The notes under the pieces: generated by a model | What the model saw: only the letters and a program-made list of their open reading frames with translations | The model's database searches: none | What the model was told of the DNA's origin: nothing | In this document: in pieces, positions 12,401 to 22,325 of the stretch | Layout: each line of letters starts with the position of its first letter | How positions within the stretch are numbered: the first letter of the stretch is position 1 | DNA from: Lumbricus rubellus | Taxonomy: Eukaryota > Annelida > Clitellata > Crassiclitellata > Lumbricidae | DNA: 64,000 bases | Direction of reading: 5' to 3' | Assembly (NCBI GenBank): GCA_945859605.1 | Contig: OX243816.1 | Location: 43,366,246-43,430,245, forward strand | Translations under genes and position numbers: made by a program

Positions 12401-12921
12401 TGTCACATGTCTTTTCCCTCTTCTTCTCTACGTGTGACCTTCAGTCTCTTCGGAAGCTTCTTCGTATAAGTTCGTGGTAGCGTAGGCCTATCCCTAGATA
12501 ACTGTTTCATTAGCTAAATGGCTAGGTTAAAGAATCTACAGTCTTTCACTGTTTTGTTAACCAACAAACGACGACGTGTTTAACTCTTCTTATTATACTC
12601 CAAAATCCGATATAAAGTAAAACGATCAGCAACAACACAACAATGACTACACTTGCGTTATCATAACAACTACACGACTACTATCTTCATCAGTCTACTC
12701 TATCGCAACTCAACAACAACTCTTACAGCCTATCTCAACGGCTCTCAACACGCAACTCTCCTTCTTCACTTCCACTCCCTTCTTGTACAATTAACGTACG
12801 CTCGTCTAGACGTCACGTGCTGTCCAGACAATCACCTGTGCAGACGCCGCGCGGCAATTTGCACCTGGCCTACTTACGTCGCTGTACGACAATCGGCGTG
12901 CACTGATTAAATTAGCTGACA
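12401..12921 (-). repeat. 3' LTR of the Gmr1-type element
   Basis: On the plus strand it opens TGTCACATGT and closes GCTGACA, so the ends are inverted TGTCA/TGACA. It matches 18876-19396 base for base in every stretch I compared. Confidence 0.92.
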
Positions 12922-12941
12922 TTACCTCCTTCCTTTCTTTT
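12922..12941 (-). other. Polypurine tract
   Basis: The minus strand reads AAAAGAAAGGAAGGAGGTAA immediately before the 3' LTR. This is the expected primer for plus-strand cDNA synthesis. Confidence 0.8.
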
Positions 12942-13038
12942 GAAGAGAGCTAATTAATCTTAAAAATTAGCGAACGTATAATGCTTAAACTAAATACAAA
13001 CAATTCTTATACTAAATGCAATCACAAAATACCTTATA

Positions 13039-16000
13039 CTACAATCTCGATAAGCAGTCTGCTACTACATTCAACTTTCCTTTCTTATAGTTCAACAGAA
13101 TGTCAAAATTTTGCAATGATAAAGACCATCTGACTAACTTAGCAGACTTCGACATTGACTCAGTCAAATAAACTAAAGGATTATGATCAGTGAACACATT
13201 AATCTTGGAACCAATAATGATTTCTTTCAATTTGTTTAAAGCCCATATGATTGCATAGGCTTCCTTCTCAATCGTCGTCCATCTCCTCTGGGTATCTGTC
13301 AGCTTCTGGCTGATAAATGAAACGGGACGTTCTATCCCCTCATCGTCCACTTGTGACAGCACAGCCCCCACAGCAAAATCACTGCTATCACAGTACAAAT
13401 TAAATGGTTTGCCAACCTCGAACATGTACAGAATAACATTCGATAAAACAATTTCTTTAAGAGAATCAAAAGATTTCTGGTGGTCCTCAGTCCAAATAAT
13501 GTTCTCAGGTGTCTGCTTGCTAGTTAAATCTGTCAATGGTTTAGCAATCTCAGCAAAATTACAAATAAATTGTCTGTAGAAACCAAAGAATCCTAACATT
13601 TGCTTCACTTGCTTCTTCGTTTCAGGGTTTTTTAAATTAATCAAACTGTCAATCCTATCTGGATTCATCATCTTCTTCCCTGAACCAATGAGGTGACCGA
13701 TGAATTTCACCTCACTCTTACCAAACACACATTTCTTCAAGTTCAAAGTTACATTATGCAGTCTTATTTGTTTCAAAAACAATTCTAAATGTTTCAAATG
13801 AATGTTCCAATCATCAGAATGGACTGCAATGTCATCAACATAGGGTTCAGTAAATGCATTAATCGGTTGCAAAATCATGTTTATGACTTTTACAAAAGTC
13901 CGTCCAGAGTTAATCATTCCAAAAGGAACACGTGTAAATTCGTACAGTCCACTATGGGTAACGAATGCGGTTTTCCATTGGTCGGATTTCTTCACCGGAC
14001 AAGTCCAGTAAGCACTGCGACAGTCCAAGACGGAAATAAACTTGGATTTCCCGACTTTGCTCAGCACATCGTTGACGATCGGCATGGGGTATCGACAATT
14101 TTCAGTATATGAATTCACGTACCTGTAGTCGCACGCGAGTCTCAAGGATCCGTCCTTCTTCTTGACGATGACCAGCGGACTTGCCATTCTGCTCGACGAC
14201 GGCTGAATGATGTTTGCTTTCAGCATCTCTTGTATTTGTTTGTCCACTTCTGCGCGGTATATCAACGGTATTCGATAAGCCGTGAACTCCTTCTCTCGAA
14301 AGTCTGGTCTCAGCACCACTTCGTGTTCTACCAATGTACATAATCCAGGTTTGTCCGAAAATCTGTCTGCATATCGGTTCAGTACATCCAGTAGCTGTTT
14401 CTGTTGCTCGCTCGTAAGATGTCCGATCTGTTCATAGTCCAATTGCAGCGATTTCTGTGTCGTCTCTGCATGGTCTTCTTTCAATGGTAGCTCTACCACT
14501 GATCCGAATTCGTCGTCCTCTTCCACGATGAGACCACACGATAATGTTCTTGCGATGAACTTCCTCATTTTGTTGGCATGGACGATTCGTCGGCCGTTTT
14601 CATTCATGTCCACCAGATACGAATACTTGGATCTTCTTTGTAGCACTGTACATGGACCATGCCATCGTGAGATCAATTTATTGGTTGACGTTGGATACAG
14701 GACGATGACGTTTTCTCCTGGTTCGAATTCTTTATCCTTGGCCCTCTTGTTGTATTGACTGGCGTATTGTTTTTGCTTTTCCTCTGCACAATTCTCAGCA
14801 AATATCAAAGCTTTCTCCATGTCTGCTCTTAAGTTCTTCAGGTACTTTGCTGGTTGTACTCCAATGTTTGGCGGTAGATTTATTTCTTTGGTCCAGCTTT
14901 CCTTTAAGATAGTTAATGGTCCTCTTGGCATTTTTCCATACACCAGCAGATATGGTGCCACTCCTGTCGTTGCGTTGGGAACTTCTCTCAATGCCCATAC
15001 GGTAAACGGAATGATTTTATGCCACTGTCTTGGATTTTCCACAATGACATGATGCACCATCTTCTTGAACGTCTGATTCCATCTCTCAACTAATCCAGCT
15101 GCCTCAGGATGCCCTGGTGAATCGAATCGTGGACAGCATCCCATCAATTTCAAAAATTCTCTTGTGAGACTGGCTGTAAAATTTGTGCCTCTGTCGCTGG
15201 TGATCACAGACGGCACCCCCACGTCAATGATTAGCTTCATCAAAGCTTCGCACACAGCCTTAGCAGTCAATGACTTCAGCAAAAAGATTGTCGGCCATCT
15301 TGTACATGAATCCACTATGCACAAGCAATACTTATGCCCAGCTGCTGACTTCGGTTCTATTGGGCCTACCACGTCCATAGTCATCCGTCGGAATGGCACA
15401 TCTTCCCTTGGAATTGGTGTAATCGGCACTCGATCCATCACCAAACTTCGTGCCTTCAGCTGACACTTCTCACAGGACTTACAAAATTTCACCACGTCTC
15501 GACGCATCTTTGGCCAGACAAAGGACAACTTGATTCTCTCTCGTGTCTTCTCTTCTCCCAAGTGTCCGCCAAATACTGACTCGTGAGCTAATTCCATTAC
15601 TTGAATTCTTCTCTCTTTCGGTAACACCAACTGATACACAAGCTGATCCAGCATTTGATGCTTCTTATACAGCAATCCATTCACCACGCTAAACTCTGAT
15701 CCTTGGTCTTCAGCGATCCTCCACCACGATTTCAGTGACTCGTCATTTCTCTGCTGCTCCTCGAATTTCTTCGCATCTTCCAGCTGTCTTTCATCGTTCG
15801 AATTCTCTGTGAACAAGTCCCTCATACTTGTCTCCAGTTCAGCGTCGCTTCCGGAATCTTCACTATCATTTCGTTCACATGCAGCCATCTCTTCTTCAGT
15901 TTCATTGTTCTCAGATGTTGTTCTTTCGTCATCTTGGATGCTGAGTTCATCTTCGCTTTCCGTGTCATCTTCTTGCGAACTTTCGTTTATCGTTTCATCT

Positions 16001-18516
16001 TCTCCGTCTTCGACTTCTGCTCTCCGACTTTGTGCTCTTGTAGTCACATTCGCTTGTAGCTCTCCTTGCAATATACTGATTGGTGGAACCTCTTTCAGTT
16101 CTGCAATTATCTCTGGATGTAGCAGGAACTTTTCTGGATTTTCTTTACACAGTTCTGCTGAAATGCTGGCACACACTAAAGTTAAATATGGCGCGATATT
16201 TATTGTCCTGTCCTCTGTAGCTGTTCCTTCGTTACGACCGCTCATCCGCACTTCGATTTTCACCAACTTAGCTGGAATCGGCTCTCCAGCTACACATTGC
16301 AAATGAACTCTGCCGATTTCTTCTACTGTCGTTCCTTTCAGTAGTTCCTCGTTGATTACTGGTATCTCGGTCCCCGAGTCAATCAACGCCTCGACTTGCA
16401 CAGGCTGCCCATCAGTCCCACGTATCTTCACATTTACATGCTGCAACGATATTTTCTTTATGCGTTGACACTCCTCTTTACTTTTTGTTTCTCGACAATT
16501 TTCTGCAATGGAAGTAGTCTTTATCGCTTCTTTCAGTATGGTGAACTGCGGCGTACACTTCATCACTGACTTTACTTCTGTTTCTTGGTTGCATTGTTCT
16601 TCCCAACCAGGAGGTGCATTTATCACTTGTATCTGGTTTACTCGAAGATTTTCTGCACTTCTGCTAAAGTTCTTCCTCAGATTTGCCGCTCCTGGTGCTT
16701 GGCAATGTTTTATTAGGTGTTTATCAGAATTGCAATTGTGGCAACGCTTCTTGATAAAACTTCTTTGCTCCTTGTTCTCCCACTTGTTGTACGGCGTGTA
16801 AGATGCATTACTTTCTGTTGGGCGTCCCAGCGGCGGAGTTCGATTGTAGGCTTGTCTGTCCCACGTTGACTGTTGTTTATCTTGCGACCACTGCTTTCCA
16901 GAATAATCATCTTTCTTTGCATCATTACTCTTGGCTTGGCTTCCGGTGTCTTTGCTATCCTTGTTCCACTTGGGTTGCTTTGGACTATTGTCCCATGCTT
17001 CAAATTTCGGTTTGTCTTGGAACATCACACCAATCCGATTGTTTACATGTATATCTGCGAGATCTGCAACATTACTAGCTTCCAAGCATTCTGTGCCCTC
17101 TTTTGCTAAGACAAACTGCAGTGGACCTGGTGGTAAACATTCTTTCAGCTTATCCGCCACTAACAAATCAAACAGCTTCTCGTAGTCTTTGTCCACTCGT
17201 CTACTTCGGACATAATAATTCAACAGGTTCTTCAGCCTAGCCGTGAACATCGTATACGTTTCTTCGGCTGTCTTCTTGGCATCTGCAAACCTTGACCTGT
17301 ACTCACGAGCTGTTAACTTGAATTCCTTCAACAAGTGCTCTTTCACTGCATCGTATTTATCTAAATTCTCAAATGATAATCGATTCAATACCGTTCGTGC
17401 TCTCGGGGTCATCAATGGCAACAACAATTTCACCCAGTACTGCTTTTCCACAGCGAAGCTATTGAATGCATTCTCCACGGTCTCAAAATATAATGGCACT
17501 TCCATCATATCATACGGCATCTTAGGCAATACATGCTTCATGGCATCACCAATCTTCTTGATCTTGGACACCATTGTCTCACTTTCTCTGAGCCTAATCT
17601 GTTCTGACACTTCTCGGCTCTTACGATCATCTTCGTCTCTCTTCTTCAGTCGATCTTGATCTTCGATTCTCCGCAGTTCTTCTTGTTCTATCTTCTGCTG
17701 CAACAGTTCTAACTGCTTTCTGCGTTCTTCTTTTTCAATGGCCATTTCTTTAAGTTGAGCCTCCTTGATAGCAAGTTTCTTTTGTTCTAACTGCATCTGC
17801 TCTTCTCTTTCTCTTTCTGCTTTTTCCAAATTGTCTTTTCCAGCTTGAAATTCTTCCTGACGAATTTCTTCTGCTCTCTCCAGTTCTTGTAAACGCATCT
17901 TTTCCTTTTCTTCCTCACGAGCCTTTTTGTCTTCGATCTGCTGTTTTCGTATTTCTTCATCGCTTTTTCTTGCTTTTTCGTATTCTATCATTAACTCCAT
18001 CCTTCGTCGTTCTGCTTCGTCACGATCTAATTTCATTTGTTCTAACTGAAGCTGGAACTGCTGCTTCTGCATATCTATCTCTTGCTGTCTCATCCTTTCT
18101 GCTTTTTCTATCTCTTGTTGTCGCAGTTCTTTCTCTTCTTGCTTACGTTCTTTCTCTTCTTGGCACCGTCGCTCTTCTTTCTCCTTCTCTTCTTGGCGAC
18201 GTTCTTTCTCTTTCTGTCTGCGCTGCTCTTCTTTCTGCTTCTCTTCTTGTCTACTCATCATCATGAATTGTAGCAACGCCTCTATAGACATCGGTGCCTC
18301 AGGCTTCTCCACTGGCTTCTCCGCAACGCCTCCGACAGCACCTTCTTCTTCTTCTTCTTTCTTAGCCCAAACCTCGGCTAAATTTCTCATCAATTCTTCC
18401 CTAGACATCTGTTCGACTTCTTCTGCGTCTAGATCTGCTTCAATTAGCAGTTTTATCAGTCTATCAGTAGACATTTTCTTAATATTTGCTTGCTTTTTCT
18501 CCGTAAGTTTCTCCAT
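13039..18516 (-). CDS. Gag-Pol polyprotein of Gmr1-type retrotransposon
   Basis: One 1825-residue frame encodes everything the element needs. Residues 75-310 are a highly charged, probably coiled-coil region. Residues 330-490 resemble a retrotransposon gag domain. A CCHC knuckle is at C592, C595, H600, C605. The aspartic protease has LIDSG at 711-715. An acidic linker (835-920) follows. Integrase has an HHCC finger (H978, H985, C1015, C1018) and a D1048, D1108, E1144 triad with 35 residues between the last two, then a GPC-containing C-terminal module near 1287. Reverse transcriptase follows with LDCRSAYW (D1498) and YVDD (1559-1562), then RNase H with D1710, E1750 and D1777. The frame ends with VVADCLSRL. 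Gag and pol are fused with no frameshift or stop, so the Gag:Pol ratio must be set some other way. The acidic linker and integrase-first order are the unusual traits. The start at 18516 is the first Met of the frame and lies 340 bases inside the 5' LTR. Confidence 0.93.
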   Translation of the reverse strand: MEKLTEKKQANIKKMSTDRLIKLLIEADLDAEEVEQMSREELMRNLAEVWAKKEEEEEGAVGGVAEKPVEKPEAPMSIEALLQFMMMSRQEEKQKEEQRRQKEKERRQEEKEKEERRCQEEKERKQEEKELRQQEIEKAERMRQQEIDMQKQQFQLQLEQMKLDRDEAERRRMELMIEYEKARKSDEEIRKQQIEDKKAREEEKEKMRLQELERAEEIRQEEFQAGKDNLEKAEREREEQMQLEQKKLAIKEAQLKEMAIEKEERRKQLELLQQKIEQEELRRIEDQDRLKKRDEDDRKSREVSEQIRLRESETMVSKIKKIGDAMKHVLPKMPYDMMEVPLYFETVENAFNSFAVEKQYWVKLLLPLMTPRARTVLNRLSFENLDKYDAVKEHLLKEFKLTAREYRSRFADAKKTAEETYTMFTARLKNLLNYYVRSRRVDKDYEKLFDLLVADKLKECLPPGPLQFVLAKEGTECLEASNVADLADIHVNNRIGVMFQDKPKFEAWDNSPKQPKWNKDSKDTGSQAKSNDAKKDDYSGKQWSQDKQQSTWDRQAYNRTPPLGRPTESNASYTPYNKWENKEQRSFIKKRCHNCNSDKHLIKHCQAPGAANLRKNFSRSAENLRVNQIQVINAPPGWEEQCNQETEVKSVMKCTPQFTILKEAIKTTSIAENCRETKSKEECQRIKKISLQHVNVKIRGTDGQPVQVEALIDSGTEIPVINEELLKGTTVEEIGRVHLQCVAGEPIPAKLVKIEVRMSGRNEGTATEDRTINIAPYLTLVCASISAELCKENPEKFLLHPEIIAELKEVPPISILQGELQANVTTRAQSRRAEVEDGEDETINESSQEDDTESEDELSIQDDERTTSENNETEEEMAACERNDSEDSGSDAELETSMRDLFTENSNDERQLEDAKKFEEQQRNDESLKSWWRIAEDQGSEFSVVNGLLYKKHQMLDQLVYQLVLPKERRIQVMELAHESVFGGHLGEEKTRERIKLSFVWPKMRRDVVKFCKSCEKCQLKARSLVMDRVPITPIPREDVPFRRMTMDVVGPIEPKSAAGHKYCLCIVDSCTRWPTIFLLKSLTAKAVCEALMKLIIDVGVPSVITSDRGTNFTASLTREFLKLMGCCPRFDSPGHPEAAGLVERWNQTFKKMVHHVIVENPRQWHKIIPFTVWALREVPNATTGVAPYLLVYGKMPRGPLTILKESWTKEINLPPNIGVQPAKYLKNLRADMEKALIFAENCAEEKQKQYASQYNKRAKDKEFEPGENVIVLYPTSTNKLISRWHGPCTVLQRRSKYSYLVDMNENGRRIVHANKMRKFIARTLSCGLIVEEDDEFGSVVELPLKEDHAETTQKSLQLDYEQIGHLTSEQQKQLLDVLNRYADRFSDKPGLCTLVEHEVVLRPDFREKEFTAYRIPLIYRAEVDKQIQEMLKANIIQPSSSRMASPLVIVKKKDGSLRLACDYRYVNSYTENCRYPMPIVNDVLSKVGKSKFISVLDCRSAYWTCPVKKSDQWKTAFVTHSGLYEFTRVPFGMINSGRTFVKVINMILQPINAFTEPYVDDIAVHSDDWNIHLKHLELFLKQIRLHNVTLNLKKCVFGKSEVKFIGHLIGSGKKMMNPDRIDSLINLKNPETKKQVKQMLGFFGFYRQFICNFAEIAKPLTDLTSKQTPENIIWTEDHQKSFDSLKEIVLSNVILYMFEVGKPFNLYCDSSDFAVGAVLSQVDDEGIERPVSFISQKLTDTQRRWTTIEKEAYAIIWALNKLKEIIIGSKINVFTDHNPLVYLTESMSKSAKLVRWSLSLQNFDILLNYKKGKLNVVADCLSRL

Positions 18517-18855
18517 CTTACTTCTTTACTTTACAGATGCTCGATAAATTAGTAGACTACTCTTCAAATGTTTGCAATTGACTGACTTCAATTCTTTATG
18601 CACACTTCAATAGACAAGCAAGTTTTTCTACCTTGTAGTCGTTGTGTTGTCGTTTCTCACTGTCGTACGGATGCTCGATGTATCGTTGCTTCTCCCGTGT
18701 GCTCGGCTCCTCGATAAATTCACAGCGTCCGTTTCTCCACAACGTCTGTTGATTGAATAGAATCCCTCCGTTCGTAACTTGGCACGTAGACCCACCGTTC
18801 GTAACTACGATCGTTCTCCTGCAACTTGGATCGTTATCCTGCAACTTGGATCGTT
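18517..18855 (-). other. 5' leader of the retrotransposon
   Basis: This is untranslated sequence between primer-binding site and gag. It includes a 20-bp direct repeat (GCAACTTGGATCGTTATCC, twice, about 18820-18860) and a related AACTACGATCGTT unit just before it. Confidence 0.6.
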
Positions 18856-18873
18856 ATCCCACCGCTGCCACCA
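18856..18873 (-). other. Primer-binding site
   Basis: On the minus strand TGGTGGCAGCGGTGGGAT begins two bases inside the 5' LTR. The leading TGG pairs with a tRNA CCA end; I cannot say which tRNA. Confidence 0.7.
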
Positions 18874-18875
18874 AA

Positions 18876-19396
18876 TGTCACATGTCTTTTCCCTCTTCTT
18901 CTCTACGTGTGACCTTCAGTCTCTTCGGAAGCTTCTTCGTATAAGTTCGTGGTAGCGTAGGCCTATCCCTAGATAACTGTTTCATTAGCTAAATGGCTAG
19001 GTTAAAGAATCTACAGTCTTTCACTGTTTTGTTAACCAACAAACGACGACGTGTTTAACTCTTCTTATTATACTCCAAAATCCGATATAAAGTAAAACGA
19101 TCAGCAACAACACAACAATGACTACACTTGCGTTATCATAACAACTACACGACTACTATCTTCATCAGTCTACTCTATCGCAACTCAACAACAACTCTTA
19201 CAGCCTATCTCAACGGCTCTCAACACGCAACTCTCCTTCTTCACTTCCACTCCCTTCTTGTACAATTAACGTACGCTCGTCTAGACGTCACGTGCTGTCC
19301 AGACAATCACCTGTGCAGACGCCGCGCGGCAATTTGCACCTGGCCTACTTACGTCGCTGTACGACAATCGGCGTGCACTGATTAAATTAGCTGACA
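18876..19396 (-). repeat. 5' LTR of the Gmr1-type element
   Basis: This is the partner of 12401-12921, with the same length (521 bp) and the same TGTCA...TGACA termini. It supplies the promoter for the minus-strand transcript. Downstream of it on plus is unique GCT/GAT-rich DNA. Confidence 0.92.
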
Positions 19397-19449
19397 TTAC
19401 TTATTACTGGTGCAGAGTAATAGCAGCACAGCGAATAGATGTAAACCAG

Positions 19450-19771
19450 CTGATGCTGCTGCTGATGCTGCTGATGATGATGAGGTATACAGTCGGTTTA
19501 AGTGCTGTAATGTCAGGCAGTGCTTCGTCTTCTTCTTCTTCCAGGTGGTATGCCGCATTTCCAGGTGATTAGTTCAAGGTTAAACAGAGGGAACACCGTG
19601 CGTGATGATGGAGTTGTTGGTGATGATAATGATGATGATGGTGGTGGTGGTGATGATGGAGTTGTTGGTGATGATGATGATGATGATGATGATTATCATG
19701 ATTGTGATGATTGTGATGATTGTGATGATGATGACGATGATGATGATGATGACGACGACGACGACGACGAC

Positions 19772-19832
<61 letters not shown>

Positions 19833-19915
19833 CCTATGATGATGATGCCTATGATGATGATGATGCCTATGATGATGATGATGAAGCCTATGATGATGAT
19901 GATGATGCTATGCAG
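19450..19915. repeat. (GAT)n-dominated triplet array
   Basis: GCT and GAT triplets near 19450-19485 are followed by a long GAT/GGT/GAC array from 19600. Between 19833 and 19890, GCCTAT interruptions recur between GAT blocks. The acidic frame is compositional. Confidence 0.85.
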
Positions 19916-20039
19916 TGCCAACCTGCCTAAATAACTGAAGCCACATGGCTGCGACCATCGTTCGTCCGAACTGACCTGTGGCATTTTAAAATAGAAGGCG
20001 TGGCTCACAACTACTCCAGACAACCTCGACTCCTCTTCT

Positions 20040-20185
20040 TTGAGCAGCAGGAGAAGAAGAGAAGAAATTGGAGGAATGGGGGGAAGAGGGAGAGAAGGAG
20101 GGAGAGACAGATGAGGAATGGAAGAGGGAAGAAGAAGAGGAAGTTCTAAGAAGAAGAAGAGGAGGAGGAGGAAGAGTAGGGGTGG
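20040..20185. repeat. Purine-rich (GAAGAG)n tract
   Basis: AG-rich imperfect repeats with no coding support. Confidence 0.75.
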
Positions 20186-20277
20186 ATCAAGGTGTGACGA
20201 ATGAATTTGAAGCAGGTCCTAAGCAATTATCTATTAACTGTATTTTTATCATTGTAATCTAACATTTCTGACATTTT

Positions 20278-20450
20278 TATTTATTCATTCATACATTTGT
20301 TCGGTCGTTCATTCATTCACTCACTCACTCGCCCATTCTTTCATTTATTAATTTATTCATTACTTCAATTTTTATTCATTCATTCAATTTTTATTCATTC
20401 ATTCAATTTTTATTCATTCACTCTTCAATCCGTTAATTCGTTGGCTAATT
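20278..20450. repeat. (ATTC)n tetranucleotide tract
   Basis: TTCATTCA-type repeats with an internal threefold repetition of TTCAATTTTTATTCA. Similar DNA resumes at 20640-20785. Confidence 0.8.
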
Positions 20451-20787
20451 CATTCGGGGGTGTGGGTATAAGGTTAGTATAGTGCACAAAAGACTAACTT
20501 GACGAGTTGGATTAACAAGTTTTGCCTCTTCTCGGATTACAAACTTCGTTGGCGATGTAGGAGATGATGTTTTTTGTTGTTGGTGCCAGACGAATGTTGT
20601 GGAAAATGGGAAACCTTAGAACTGCTGCGGAACTGCTTTGCGCTTCCATGAATTCATTGATACACATTATTCATAGATTCATTATTTAATATTGATTCGT
20701 TTTTTAATTCATTCAGTTCGTGCACTCATTTGCTCAATCACTCACTCATTCACTCATTTATTCATTCACTCATTGATTCATTCATAT

Positions 20788-20795
20788 ATTAAATC
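20788..20795. repeat. Left target-site duplication of hAT element
   Basis: ATTAAATC at this position is repeated exactly at 21775-21782, directly outside the inverted termini. Confidence 0.9.
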
Positions 20796-21774
20796 TAGGG
20801 CTGTTGATTTAATCGCGTTAACGCGTGCGATTAACGCGTTAAAAAATTTGCGATTAAAATTTTTAACGCATTAATCGCACGCGTTAATTAGATCTGATTA
20901 AAATGGAATCAGAGGCAGAAAAACTCGATTTAAACGGAAGGCTTATACTTAAAACTATACTGATACATTCTTGGACAAATTCAAAAAAGATTTTAGTATT
21001 ATCTTAGTAGCCTACTAGTGATTCTATGCTCAATTATCGCCTGCATGCGAACCAAAATGCGTTAAACGCTAACGATGAGCCGTCGATATTGGCCGCATCG
21101 AAACGTCCACTAAGGTTGTTTCCTCACCCCGTCAGGCTTATTGAACTTCAGGAGATGGCAAGACCATTGGATCAAGGTTTCAAATGATAAATGTTTGCAG
21201 AAGGACAACTAAGACGAGATTTGGCAAGAGCCGCAACCTCTTGTGAAAAATTGTGACTAATTAAGCTTACGCTAATGAGGTCCAATATAGTAGACCTACT
21301 ATTGTTAATTAATAATTAATAAGAGCATCCCTTGAACCGACCAATGTAAATAAACTGGTCTGCATATACAATTTGTTGAATAAATAATTAATTTTGATAG
21401 TCAGAAAGCGGTTACAAGTCTAAATTTCACTGAGGCCTATATCGTCTTAATTAAAGGTGGCTCAAATGAAAAAATTAACGGATTTTGAGCAGTTGACTGA
21501 TTTGAAAAGTGTTTCTATTCTGTCTGTCATACAAAACTGTTCAATAAACTAAATGCAGAAATTAAATAGGCCTAAGCCAAAGGTTATTGAATATGTTCGC
21601 AATAGAAAAAATGCGTTCAGTCATTAAAATTATATGCTTCAGGGGTCCTTAGAAAATGGTAAGATTAATATATTTTACGGAAATGTATTGCGATTAATTT
21701 GCCGTTAATTGCGATTAAAAAAATTAATCGTGCGATTAATTTCGATTAAAATTTTTAATCGAACAACAGCCCTA
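20796..21774. mobile_element. Non-autonomous hAT element
   Basis: The left terminus TAGGGCTGTTG is matched by CAACAGCCCTA at the right terminus, and both ends are directly flanked by the 8-bp duplication ATTAAATC. Subterminal DNA carries many GATTAA/TTAATC and CGCGTTAACGCG words in both orientations, typical of hAT transposase-binding regions. The 979-bp body has no long frame, so it must be mobilised in trans. The 8-bp duplication and the AGGGCTGT-type end are diagnostic of hAT elements. Confidence 0.9.
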
Positions 21775-22019
21775 ATTAAATCATTAATTCATTTATTAGT
21801 TGTTCTTTCATTCCTTAATTCATTCATTTGTTCATTCTTTGGGTTTGTTGTTAGATTAATTGATCCTAAAGTTCAATATTCATTTGTTCATCTATTCCTT
21901 TTTCATATAATTCAATCACTCAGTCAATCACCCATCCACTAACCCAACGCCCTATCCACCCATCCACCCACCTACACACCCGCTCGTCATCCCATTCATC
22001 CATCCACCCCTCCCTATTC

Positions 22020-22325
22020 ATCGATCCATCCATGCATCCATCCATCCATCCATCCATCAACCCACTCATCCATCCATCCATCAATCCATCCATCCATCAA
22101 CCCACTCATCCATCCATCCATCCATCCATCAACCCACTCATCCATCCATCCATCAATCCATCCATCCATCAACCCACTCATCCATCCATCCATAAACCCA
22201 CTCATCCTTCCATCCATCCATCCATCAACCCACTCATCCATCCTTCCATCCATCCATCCATCAACCCACTCATCCATCCACCAATCCATCTATCCTTCCA
22301 TCCATCTATCCACTCATCGATTCAT
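22020..22325. repeat. (CATC)n tetranucleotide array
   Basis: CATCCATC is interspersed with AACCCACT every 30-60 bases, giving a higher-order pattern. Open frames on both strands are compositional. Confidence 0.9.

Larger units (their letters stand above)
12401..19396 (-). mobile_element. Full-length Gmr1-type Ty3/gypsy LTR retrotransposon
   Basis: This is a complete 6996-bp element: two 521-bp direct LTRs, a primer-binding site, one long gag-pol frame and a polypurine tract, all oriented on the minus strand. The flanks are ATACT (12396-12400) and TTACT (19397-19401), which could be a 5-bp target duplication with one mismatch. The coding order places integrase before reverse transcriptase and RNase H, unlike ordinary Ty3/gypsy elements and like the Gmr1 group (cod Gmr1 and relatives in other deuterostomes). 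An uninterrupted frame and LTRs that look identical wherever I compared them indicate a recent insertion. Confidence 0.93.

Noticed and set aside
12653..12910. 85-codon frame present twice (also 19128-19385)
   Set aside because: It lies inside the LTRs and is identical because the LTRs are; LTRs do not normally encode proteins.
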